A DNA stretch of 64,000 bases from Aspidiotus rigidus (lineage: Eukaryota; Arthropoda; Insecta; Hemiptera; Diaspididae), in NCBI GenBank assembly GCA_035079385.1, contig JAVHKY010000074.1:1426001-1490000 (forward strand), read 5' to 3'. How positions within the stretch are numbered: position 1 is the first letter of the stretch; each line of letters begins with the position of its first letter. The position numbers were made by a program, and so were the translations under genes. The notes beneath the pieces were generated by a model, which saw only the letters and a program-made list of their open reading frames with translations, was not told the origin of the DNA and did no database searches. Positions 34,600 through 45,860 of this stretch are shown one piece after another.

Positions 34600-35220
34600 A
34601 GGAAACCAAGTCTGAAACTTGCGAATTTTCAATAGCGGATAAACACACAGCACAGACATCAACCAGTTTGAACCACCTTTTGACGTCACCAACCTCCATG
34701 ACGTCATTAGTTTCTGATACCATCAGCTTGAATTTCCCTGTCCGTGACGTAATTGGTTCGTCAAGTCATGGACTAACAGATTTCTAGATTAGGTTGCATG
34801 CTACGCCTAGTTTAAGATTAGTATAGGCGAGCAATAATAGGCCTAGTGTAGGGCTAATATACTTTTGTCTTTTACAGGCCTAGTTTAGGCTCCAGTATAG
34901 AGCTAATATAGTCTAAATTATAAAATGCTGGGCTAGAGCTAATCTAGTCGAGTATACTGCATGCTAAGGAACTAAGCCTGAGGAACTCGAATTCGAACTC
35001 GCAGATTTCTGGATCAGGTCAACGGAGCAGAGAGGCCAAGTATAATCTAGTATACTGTATGGTGAACCTTGTTTAGGCCTAACATATGCTAGTATTAGTA
35101 TAGCGTAGCATAGGCATATGCTAGGCCTAGTTGAGAGCTTGTATAATTCAAAGAAGGTCAATTAAGCCAAGTTTAAGCTTACTTTACAGCTAGTATAGCC
35201 CAATATATTGTATGCTAGGA
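34600..35220 (-). repeat. TGACGTCA / TAGGCCTA family, copy 6, inverted
   Basis: The mirror image of copies 4 and 5. The TGACGTCA block (34600-34815) contains tttgacgtcacc, catgacgtcatt and cgtgacgtaatt. It ends with ttgcatgctacgcctagttt, the reverse of the start of copy 5. The TAGGCCTA block follows (34820-35220: aataggcctagtg, acaggcctagtttagg, taggcctaacatatg, gctaggcctagttg). So the two-part structure is kept as a unit in both orientations. Confidence 0.75.
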
Positions 35221-38200
35221 GTGGGAAACTCCGATTCGGCCTCGCTGTTTTCTGGATTAGGTCAAAAATTCGAGATTCCAAGTCCATTAACGGAGGAAGG
35301 GGGCGGGAAGAGGGAAACTCGATCTCGCGGATTTCAAGTGATGAGGTGATATGCCAAAAGAAATTAAAAATGTCTAAAGAAGAAGAAGATGAGGAGAAAG
35401 AGCCCTCGCCTGATAAACCAGAGTCCTGAAGCGATGCTTGAAAACTCTGGTCGAGGAGTAAATACGCTCGTATCCACGGTACAGGACTGAGTGCTGAGCG
35501 CTCCCGAGGTGGGTCACTTGGGTAGACCTTCATGGTGGTCTCATTGACGGACATTGCACAGATCGTGGACCTCGAGGAGAGAGTAGAGCCAGGCTACTCT
35601 CATTCCAAGCCCTCTGCATTACCGTCGCAATACCCGAAAGAGTGGATTCCGGTTACAGCGGGCTGTTTGTAGGGAACTATACGCACCCTCACTCCAAAAG
35701 CGATCCTCACATAAGATACTTCAAAAATGCTCCTCTTCTTCAACAAAAATTCAAATGCTCAGTTCATTCCTACATATTTTGACAAAGTCACTTTCAGTCG
35801 AACAGAAATTTCTACAAATACTGAGATCACTGATTTCGACATCTACTGAGGGGTAAATTCGTTGAAAAGAGGATGAGAAAGAAGACCAGAAGAATTTGGG
35901 AACCATCTTTCATAAATCGATGAGTCGCGATTAAGTTTCGAAGATAGGAAAAGAAAAACCCACAGTTGAAGACCTTCCCCTATATGTCCTAGAAAACTTA
36001 AGAATGTAAGTTTGAGGAGGTATTCAATGACCATTAGAAGAGAGAAAATCTCAAGAACATAGGCATTTTTGGTCATATTGGATAATTTTTCATAGAAGAT
36101 GAGGCGATCTTAAGTAACTTTCCTCGTGTTTCTTGCCGTTAAAAAGTCGGGTTCCTTGCATGTGACAGATTAAATGATTGACGAAATTGAAGACCGATCT
36201 TTTCCGACTTAATTTCGAGGACAATATTCATACATTATAACTCAGTAATTTTTTCAACGCTATATCTACCTAAATATAACAAAAGATGAGATGTTATTTC
36301 GTTATCTTTACACATTTTCGAGGACAATACGACGTGATACTTATCAAAAATTTACAATGGATTACCGTAATATACGAGTAGAATATCAGGTACCTTTCGG
36401 AGAACGGAGACCCGATGAGTACGACAAAATTCGAAGGTGAAAATTAGAGAACAATCTCGAAATCAGAAGATCTTCCCAGTTGACTTATTTTATCGTTCTT
36501 GAAAAAAAAAAAAAAAAAAAAAGTCTAAGAACGATAAGCCGCTAAATATCGAGAGTGCGGGACTATATAATCACTTTTTATGACGTACATTTACTTCCCA
36601 GTTTTAACGGTTTATATAACTTTCCTCTCTTGATTTACGTAGAGGAGACAGTTTTTAAATTCTTGAAATTTGAGAAGTCGAGAGATACGTTTCTAGTCGT
36701 TTCATATACGCGCCCCCACTTGTGAGCTTTTGACGATGAAAAAAAATTGCAGCCCACTGCGTCCGCCTCGTGAAATCGTCTTTACCTTTTTCATTAATCA
36801 AAAATAATGTTTTGGTGAATGACTTCGACGAGGCCATAAAATTAATTTTGGGAAATAAAACTCGTCCGCATTAAATTCGAGTGTTTACACTCTACGTGGC
36901 ACTTGCGAGTGACACAGTTATGAATGAACTGGAACTTCCTCTTTGATGATGGGGCTATTTGGTATAACGTATACGTACATGAAAAAGCAACGCCAAAATT
37001 TCACAATCATTTCGAAGTGTAATCATGAAATCCGGGTACAGAATTTATATTCATCATGGTCATTAGTTAAGAATGATTTCGCGCCCAGTCCTGGCCTCTA
37101 GGAGCGATACGTGATTGAAGCGACCTCAAATTTAAAGCACATTCGTGAGTTTTTTTTACTTATCTCCAGATAAAACCTAAGACATAATCTATTTGTCTCG
37201 ACTTAGAACAACACGACGAATTTTTCACCATCAAGAAACGTCGTAGACACAATATTCCCGCCAAAGAATGGATCTCATTTGTTGATTCGCTCGAGCACAT
37301 TTATCTGAGGAATTCAGTTTCTCGACGTCCTCCGCGTCGCGTTTTTCTCGAATTTTTGGCATTCAATTGGCGAGTGTCAGTCATACCCGTCAGCCGCAAA
37401 CGATAATCATCGCAGCAGCGCGATATGTGTCTAGAGAATAGGATTTCCCTAAACGGAATACATTATTATATTATTATGTGTACATGTATAACTTCCGAAA
37501 ATCGACAACGACGTCGTACAAATAGCTACACGCGAAAGATAATCGAGTTGTTCATTCAGGTTAGTAAAGAGAGTCTATTGTCGAAGACCACGGAGCGTAC
37601 AACGAACGCATTCCGCTAATACGACAAGGCCATCGACCACGAGAATTGGTGAACCTATTTGTGACCAGGAACCGTTATACAAAATATCTCATTGAAAATT
37701 AACGACGATCAACTTAATGTATAAGCAGCAGTCGAGAGACAAATGCGACCGCATGGTAGAAATACATCGACCTCGAAATGCGAAACGTGTATCATTTAAT
37801 CTGGAAAATATCTCGCCTTTTGTTGTGACGCGAAAACCTATTATTATTGAGTTTTTACCCTCGTCGAAGAAGATATTTTCGGTGACACCTCAATTTTGTA
37901 AGCATAACTGAATGAATAAGGAAAGAGGCTTTGATTTATTCTGCTCGAAAAATAGCTCTAAAGCTTAAAAAAATCATTTCAAGAAAAGCGAATGAATGTG
38001 CGTAGGAAAATTCAAAAATCGTTTTCTTTTTTTTTTCTCTCTCAACGCATCATTGATTCACTCTCGGTAGAGACGGAGCCGAGTGGGGGCTTCGGGATAG
38101 GATATGAATTTTTTTACGGTGAAAAAAAAAAAAAAATCGACTCGACTTTCCTTTCCCTTTTCAATACCTTCGTTTTTTAAATTTCACATTTATTCCCTTT

Positions 38201-38385
38201 CTTGTTTCAGATTTTGTTCCTTTTCCTACGGACGAATAGGGAAGCCCAATTTTGAGAAGAAAATTAGAATTGAATGAAGGAAAAGTTGACCTAACGTTTA
38301 TCTTGTTTTGAGTTGAATTGAATCCTCGCAAGTACGTGTCATTGTATGTGGCGAGGGAATTGATTAAGTACGAAGTTTTATGGGT
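35221..38385. other. No recognised gene
   Basis: A 21-base A run at 36502-36522 and a shorter one at about 38120-38133. The minus-strand 130-codon frame at 35162-35554 overlaps the repeat block and has no known domain. Confidence 0.4.
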
Positions 38386-38389
38386 GGGG

Positions 38390-38480
38390 GGCGGAGGTTA
38401 ATTGAAGAAAAATGATGGGCGCCGTTTAGCAAAATATGGAACTTGAAAAAATTTCGACCTCGTAGGTGAAGGTGATAGGA
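38390..38480 (-). repeat. 48-bp satellite remnant, reverse orientation
   Basis: aatatggaacttgaaaaaat, then ttcgacctcg, then a diverged second unit ending ccgacttttgagc. Same wording as the reverse complement of the monomers at 51180-51330. Confidence 0.55.
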
Positions 38481-38549
38481 GGGGGCCTTGAGAAAATTCC
38501 GACTTTTGAGCAACATTATGACAGTATAGAGAAATTTAGAAAAAAAAAA

Positions 38550-38679
38550 GACGGTTTCCTTAACAAAGTTGAACGAGGATCGCAGGGAACCTGTTCCATG
38601 GATCGAATTGGTTTTGTATAGAGAATTCAAATTAAAATCTAGAAGATTCTTGAGCTTTTCTGAGTACCTTGTATCATCC
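38550..38679 (+). repeat. 130-bp dispersed repeat, copy 1
   Basis: Begins gacggtttccttaac and ends ttgtatcatccc. Collinear with 50931-51059, sharing aaagttgaacgagga, gcagggaacctgttc, tgggaattcaaatt-like and ctt..gagcttttctg phrases. By eye most positions agree. Confidence 0.75.
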
Positions 38680-38682
38680 CGT

Positions 38683-40070
38683 TGAACCTTGTCGACCGTC
38701 GATTTAGGGTCGATTTCGAGTCTTAGGCAACCGACTAAAATTGTACGTCAAATCGATACCTTCAACGACTAGGCAACAATTAAAAATTTTTTGAAAATTG
38801 CTGAAGTGAGATAGGCTGTATCTAGAAGTATTTTTTGCGATGATTTCAGAACCGTTTTCCGTTTTTTGATAGGAGGTCGCGTTTTCTTGTTATCACGTTG
38901 TTTAGTTGCCGCGCATCGCCGCGAGACGAAGCGTACCTTATCGAGCGTTGATACCGTTGATCGAAGCTCGATAAAGAACGCTTCGTCTTGCGACGGTGCG
39001 CGGCAACTAAACAAAGTGATAACAAGAAAACGCGACCTCCTATCAAAAAACAGAAAACAGTTCTGAAATCAGCACAAAAAATTCTTTCTAGATACAACCT
39101 ATCTCACTTCAGCAATATTCAAAAACATTTTTATTGTCGCCTACTATTATCCAGAAAAATACAGTCGATTTTAAAGGTAAATCAACTGCATGATGACGTC
39201 GATTCTTAGGCTACCAAAAATGTGATCAATATGAGTGAAATGTGAACAATTCCTGCACGCGATGTCGACGGCAACAAAATAATGGTCGATTTTTGGTCGA
39301 CTACAATATTTTCATTGTCGACTTGGAATCAACTTGAAGTCAAAGTCGATTTACGGTAATTAGGCCTTAATTATGACCAAAAATTGACTGTGGGTCGACT
39401 CATTGTTGGCGTCGACTTCTGGTCAGTAAAAAATTCAAAAAAGTCTACTCGAAATCAATGTCGATTTTTAGTCGACAAAAAATTTGAATTCTATTTAATT
39501 ATGTCGACTTATTTTCAATTCGATATCGATCTGTTTGTTTCTGTAGCTTCACTACTCGCATATAAGTTACGTAATCACGGTTACTTAAGAAGGTATTAAC
39601 ATACTATATTTTCTAGAAGCGACAACGGTTGAGCCACGAAGTCGACTTCATGTCGACGTTGATATAAAGTGAATAACAAAAACTCATATATCCATACATT
39701 AAATCGACTACATTTCGAGGAGGCATAGCACTATCCATTTAAAATTGACTTCATTTCGGGACGAGCGAAATTTTATTACACTCCAAGTCGACTTCTTGTC
39801 GACGTCGAATCGAAGTTCCATTAAATTCTGTTCACTCATGATCGACTTGATTTCTACGTCGATTGCGATTGCAGGACTCAGGTTAAAACAGATGAGTCGA
39901 TTCGCAGTCGTTTGAGGTCGATTTCTGGTCGACATACCTCGGAATTATTTCGACGGTAAATCGACGTCGAATTTGGGTCAACTACTTATTGAAATAATGG
40001 GTCGACATGACGTCGAACTGACGACAGATCGACGTTGATTTGCAGTCGATATGGTTTAACGGGATGGTGT
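38683..40070. repeat. GTCGAC/GTCGAT word array 1
   Basis: The word GTCGA followed by C or T recurs dozens of times, often at 11-12 bp spacing, for example ggtcgatttttggtcgac at about 39283, gtcgacttcatgtcgacg at about 39641, and aagtcgacttcttgtcgac at about 39785. Spacers are T-rich or A-rich. The array is interrupted by the palindrome at 38770-39145. It is far too regular for chance in AT-rich DNA, but not a simple perfect satellite. Confidence 0.75.
38770..39145. repeat. 376-bp near-perfect palindrome
   Basis: The left arm (38770 to about 38955) is the reverse complement of the right arm (about 38970-39145) with few mismatches. Pairs include taggcaacaat with attgtcgccta, attgctgaagtgagatagg with cctatctcacttcagcaat, and gataggaggtcgcgttttct with its inverse at about 39028. 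The centre is gcgttgataccgttgatcgaagc. No long reading frame with known domain; the mirrored frames on the two strands are a by-product of the symmetry. A foldback/MITE-type element is the simplest reading. Confidence 0.85.
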
Positions 40071-40079
40071 ATATTATAT

Positions 40080-40510
40080 AGCCTAAAAGTAAGAATTTTT
40101 ATAGGTCTCTTTCCTTCATATCATATATTATGGCTTGAGAGTCGACATTTTTCCAATTCCCTCTCCTATCATGTATAGCTCGGAGGTCGAAATTTATCCA
40201 GGTCCAAGGGATTTGAACCATTTTCACAAATGGTGTTGGACTTGGACCATTTTTGTTTAAGTTGGACATTACATGGCGCACGGTATATTTTTTGAAAAAC
40301 CTCTAGGAGGACTTGGAAAAAATCTCGACTTTCAAGCTATATATGATGGGAAAAGGACTTGGACAAATTTTGACCTCGGAGGTAAAGGTGTAGGTGGTAG
40401 AGGGAGCCTTTAAAAAATCGACTTTCAAGCTATATAATATGACGGGAGAGAGACTTAGGAAAAATTCAAATGTTGAGCTGTATCTGGTAGGGGTAAACTT
40501 CGAAAAATAT
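40080..40510. repeat. 48-bp satellite, two opposed blocks
   Basis: 40095-40205 carries forward monomers (tatcatatattatggcttga, gagtcgacatttttccaa, ctcctatcatgtatagctc). 40295-40500 carries reverse monomers (ggacttggaaaaaatctcga, caagctatatatgatggg, cttggacaaattttgacctc). The orientation switches around 40220-40290. Confidence 0.7.
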
Positions 40511-41059
40511 GGAGTTTTACGCGGAAACTCTCAAAGTGGTGAGGAACAAAGTAAAATCTTTATTCGGAAAATGTATAAACAAAGAAACCCACATAAAACA
40601 GTTGAATAAGCAGATTTTTCTTCGTGGCGACGAACATCAATAAGAAAAGTCGCTTCGAATAATAAAAAATTTGAAATGTGGTGATTAAAGCCTGGTTTTT
40701 AAAAAATTTTCACATAAAACAGGTTCCCCGTTTGCCTCGATTAACACCGTTACTGAAGGCAATTCCGAGCACCTGACGAAGTAGGATGCGAGTTAGTCCT
40801 CGTGAATTTTATTCCGTTGCACTCGAGTTCCCCTTTCCCCCAATAGATCCACTCGTCACCTCTCTCTGAATCTTAAACATAATCCTGATCGTAGACAAAG
40901 AAAATTAGAATTTTAGCGAAAAATAAATCGAGCAAAAATGAGGCTCGATATGGTCGTCAGTTATTGTAGAATAGATCAAGCTCAAATTTGAACATGAAAA
41001 CCTCTGAAATAAGAGAATTAAGTCTGTTGCTTCTCATGAAGAATTGGAGGAATTTCCTG
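40511..41059. other. No recognised gene
   Basis: An acaggttccccgtttgcctc phrase at about 40719 resembles phrases near 602, 51685 and 62710, so part of this is dispersed repeat. Otherwise featureless. Confidence 0.35.
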
Positions 41060-41870
41060 ACCTTATAACGATCAGGATCATCGAGAATCTTGATTATGCT
41101 TGACCGGTGCAATGGTCAAATCGACGCAATGTCGACGTCAATTTTCAGTCGACATTAATCCATGATACCGCGGGACTCGACGACGCTGAATCCATGGTAC
41201 AGAAAAGCGGTCGATTTTAAGTCGATTTCCAGGCAGTTGAAGTCGATATTGGGCGGAATTATATCAACTCAAAATCGACATGGTTCATCGGGTGAGTCGA
41301 AACAGCATCAATCGTAAAAATCGTCGGCGTCAGATCGATATGGGATCGAAGTATATCAACTCTATTTCACTTGATTCAACGAAATTGATATTGAGTCGAC
41401 TTCATTTTGACTCATTGGTTACCTACGTCGATTTACAGTCACCTCTCCAAAGCTCGATGGACTTCTACCATTCTTCCAGTTTTACGATTTCGCTATATTC
41501 TCGCAGTTTGAATGCATAACATACTCTCACAATCCTGGATGGCGATGAACAATTTTCTGAAGTTGAGCCATAATTTTTCGAATCCCCATAAAATTACTTG
41601 ACGCAATTTCGACTTCTGTGGCGATGTAAAATAGGTTCAAATCGATTTTCGATTCTCTGCAGTTGACATCCTAAAATTCCATACCAAAAGTTGAGCGAGC
41701 CGATATAGAATGAAATCGGCGATGATATCGATCATTTTTGATCGAATTACGGTCAAAATTAGAGGCAACACGTCCGAGAAAAACCTCGGGCCATAAGGGC
41801 TCAAGTTGACATCCGGTCGACGTCGATCTGGAACCCACAGTGCCGTGTTCATTGGGACATTCTTTGATGT
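41060..41870. repeat. GTCGAC word array 2 with conserved core end
   Basis: Begins with the core phrase gatcaggatcatcgagaatc and ttgattatgcttgacc (41069-41105), then GTCGA words at about 41129, 41149, 41210, 41220, 41243, 41394, 41428 and onwards to gtcgacgtcgatctgg at about 41817. The phrase atgggatcgaagtat (about 41339) recurs, inverted, in array 4. Confidence 0.7.
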
Positions 41871-44800
41871 CCTCGAAGTACCTTTTGCTTTCTACTCCTG
41901 AGATTAGAAATAGATCAAATGGCTAAGATTTGAGAATTACTGTCTCTCGGTCTGCAGATTTCATTATCCACGCATTTCGAGGCAAAGCGTAATACTTTTG
42001 CTAAAGCTCGAACGTATTTTTAGATTACCAAATAACTGACACAAAAAAATTTCTTCATGCCGACCTTGACTTTCACTTTTTACTCTGGCATGGAGATGAT
42101 GAATAGAACAATTGCTCGCATATACCACGTGTATGACTGTTCGAAACCTGCGTTAAAATCTTGAGAAAATACTCAAAACTATTGTATCGAACATAAATAG
42201 AACGATTCAAACGTTCACAAAGTTTGGGTGATTAGTGTTCTCCAATTAGGATCACAGGTGATCTTTTACTGAAAAAAATGTGCGAATATAGGTGGAAAAC
42301 AATCGTACTCGACGGCGCTAATGTGGATAAGTTTCGACTTTGACATTGAAAAATATTTTCAAGGACAAATAACGTACAATACGACTAAGAAGACGCTTAA
42401 CAGAAAGCTGGATTCCAAATCCGTATTTTGCACTACGTGACCTGTGACGCCGTGAGTCTTATTTCGAAATTTTGCACAATATCAAAGTAGACCACGCTTT
42501 CAGAAATAGGTATTCTCGCTGTTGAAAAATTTAGAAATGTATAACAGAGAGATTGTATATTTTTTTCGAGTTTGAGAAACTGGTAGGGTGCAAAGAGGAA
42601 ATCGATGGTCATCGCCATGACTGCTCCTCCTTCTATTTCTAGGTGAAATTCCACTATCAATAATTTTATTTGATCTATCTTCCAAGTACTAATTTCAACT
42701 TCATTTTAAATGACTCGAACAGAAACCAATTTTGCAATACGATATGACTAAAATCGAGACTTTGAGGTTCAAATATCACGAAAAGACTAACAGACGAAAA
42801 TTGCCGACTCTTGGACATGTGTACTTCGTTCATTAAGAAGTTGAGTATAAATGATTTTTTTTTCATCAGATATCTGAAGTCGATCAACAATAGGCCACAA
42901 AATCCAAACCAAATTTTATGAAGGAACTCAAAGACCTAAAGCTCTCCGCATAAAAAACATAAAACAAGTGTTATTTACAATTAACGCTACTTGCACAATT
43001 TTAAAGACATTCGCGAACCTGCAATTTGAAGTAGAGTTCATAATTCTGGTAAAAATTTCAAAAATTTACGCAAAATTTTACGATTTCTGACGTAATCTCA
43101 TCAGATAGACGTACGAGAATAAATTAAAAAATTTTATACATTTTTTTCTCGATACTACCGCACGAATACTATATTTGAAATACTATGGACCAAATTTCTA
43201 TTTACTACGCAGGTATCTCACTTTTGTTGCGTAAGATTAGAAAGAATATAGAGGTGGTACACAGATACACATTTGAAATAGAGCCTATCGAGCCTTCGAC
43301 TGGAAATGAAGCGAAATTTTTGAATAAATTAATTATGATACATCTCGGAGGGATTTTCCGTAACTCATAGAAACATCTTTCCGCGACCTAATGTGAAACT
43401 GATGACATTTATTTTTCCCTACAACATATTTTTCGATAGAATTGGCTACACTTGAGGCGACTCGAGTTTTATTTATATGCTTAATATTCCGTGTCCTAAC
43501 AAACTACACTACGTAGTTGCAGTTACAAATCTATGAACAGTGGAATGCATTCTATAACAATGTGTATTTGCGCTGACGTAATTTATGAGCTCGCAGCACT
43601 GAAATACCCCTAATGAAGACTCATTTATGGAGGTGTGAGTTCCCATCTATTCAATTCGTACCCATATCATGCACGTAGCTTAGTGTGAAAAAAAAAAAGG
43701 TAGGCAGCGTAAGTACGAGAATTATCGTATGAAGCACAGATTAAGGAAGTTCAAGAAAACTTCTAAATTGATGTATCCTAAAAAAGAATATACTTACCAA
43801 TTTAAGATAATAAGACTACTTAAACTGATAAGGAAAAAGAAAGATAGAGAGATTAAGTCGGATACGAAGTGAACAAGGAAAAAAAAAAACTCCATTCACA
43901 CTTACGCTGGCCACAATTTTTATCCGATGAATGATATTATACGGATAAAAGATTACCCCATACGTACACAGAAGTGGAAACTTTTACGCAATCGTAAAAA
44001 AACCTGTAGCTACGATTCACTTGACAAGTCCCAATCATTTTTTTGAATAAGAATTCCTCCTCACTAGGGCAAGTGTTAAAGAAAAAGTAAGAAAGTAGAG
44101 AGGGCCGAAAAACGAGAAAAGGTCACAGAATTTGAGTCTTTCGCAAGTATAGATCATGCTTACAAGATGCAGTGCAGTTTGACTTCAGAAAAATTCGTTT
44201 TCAAAAAGTTGGCTTGTATACGTTTTTGTATATGTATATGGACCGAAGGAGGGAAAATGAAAGTAAGTACACAAGAACACAATACAAATAATGAATAAAG
44301 GTCAATATCAATATCATTTTTATTCTCACAAACCCATCATCATTATTACGTCCTCCAAAATTTCAATTCATTACCGCGTTTTCTCGTGTAAATTACTTCA
44401 TCTAAACTTCTCCATTATAGACTGAACTGTTACACGCAATGCAACATATGCGAAAACATGTTTTTATTGAAATCAATTATTACACGTCATTAAAACGTAC
44501 ACACGATTCATTTTGGTTTCGAGTTTGTTTATTCACTTATGAAGTGCTCAAGTGCTAAATTTACATTTGTTATGGAGCATCCATCATTGTTTTCAAAACG
44601 TGCTATACAGGGACCTGTACCTACAAGAAGAATTCGATACGAATTGGGAAAAATAATAAAAATATGGAAAACGAGACGCTTTCGTCACTCTAGAGAGTCC
44701 TTATATATATACGAATCGTAAACGTCATTTGGGTCAGTCAGCGAAACAAAAACAGGACAACTGATGGGTGGTAGTGTGTAGCAAATTTTCAGCTGGATAA

Positions 44801-45429
44801 ATTTTGTTCTCTTGGTTCTTCAATGGCTTCGTCCTCAAGTTGGGAATCCAATTACCATTCAAATGGGAAAATCGTCCTGATCCTATTTTTAATAGTGTCG
44901 ATTGTAGCGCTCCAAGTGGGTGACCGACCCGAATAATAGCCCTTTCAGAGCTGTACTTCAAGCGGCTCGAGTCTGCGACCATGCGGCATTAACCGAACTT
45001 GATACCCTTATCCAGCAAGCAAACTCCAATAAATCGAGCCTATTGGGACCGGGCATATTGTAGGATCGCTAGCGTCGCCTATGTAAAATACCTAGAAAGT
45101 ACTGATAAGCGAACGGTGATCGTGACTTGAAACCAAAGGTGACTTTTTAGTTTTTCTTAAATTTCTCCAAAAATAATGAATTTAGGCGTGTACTCGTAAG
45201 GAACGAAATTGAAGAGGGGAAAATTTTCTTTCAGATGATCATATTTTTGAGAGATTTAAAAAAATTCAAAAATTTTGCGCGATGCTAGCGCTGCCCGGTC
45301 CGAATTTTCAGTTACTTTCGGTTGAGAAAACGCTTTCCCGAGAATCTTGCGACACCACATCCTCCTCACATCGTTTCGGCAGTCTGTTCCCGCAAGTTTT
45401 AGAAACCGTTCCTTTCGAGTCAGACTAGG
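41871..45429. other. No recognised gene
   Basis: The phrase aaatcgtcctgatcctattt to ttgtagcgctcc (44872-44913) has a counterpart at 51741-51784, so an old repeat is present. Short open frames match nothing known. Confidence 0.4.
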
Positions 45430-45800
45430 GAATCAACTCTGATGTCGAAATCCTTGAAATCGACAGTACGTGGATTTTGATAGTTGACCTGAAATCAGAT
45501 TTGTTAACTTCATTTCATTTCAATCTGTTGTCGATTTTGAGTTAACCTCTCCCCCTAGTGGAAGGGTTTCAAATCAATTGTTGATCGCAACATCCAGTGC
45601 TGGTAAAATGCTGATATCCATTTTCATGTACGTTGGTCGACTTTGAATCGACGTTGATCTGGAGTCGATGTTCGGTCACCTTCTTGAAGCATTCTGTGTG
45701 TTTGGTGACGTCGCTGATGCTCCCAGACAAAATGCCTAGTCATAATTACACATAATGACAAGGACCATTGAGTATCTTAATTATGCTTCAGAGGGACTTG
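45430..45800 (+). repeat. GTCGAC word array 3 plus core
   Basis: GTCGA words at about 45442-45690 (ggtcgactttgaatcgacg, ggagtcgatgttcgg), then the core: ggtcaccttcttgaagcatt, ctgtgtgtttggtgac, aatgcctagtcataattac, gaccattgagtatctt, aattatgctt (45677-45790). The core is collinear with the reverse complement of 49122-49240. Confidence 0.75.
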
Positions 45801-45860
45801 GAAGAATTTTGACCTTTGAGCCGTATTTTTAAAAATGGGGACTTGGAAAAATGTTGACCT
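45785..45860 (-). repeat. 48-bp satellite, two reverse monomers
   Basis: gagggacttggaagaatttt with gacctttgag, then ggggacttggaaaaatgttg with acctctgacg, spaced about 48 bp. Confidence 0.6.

Noticed and set aside
38846..39097. Mirrored frames on both strands around 38.8-39.2 kb as genes
   Set aside because: They are the same sequence read on both arms of the palindrome.
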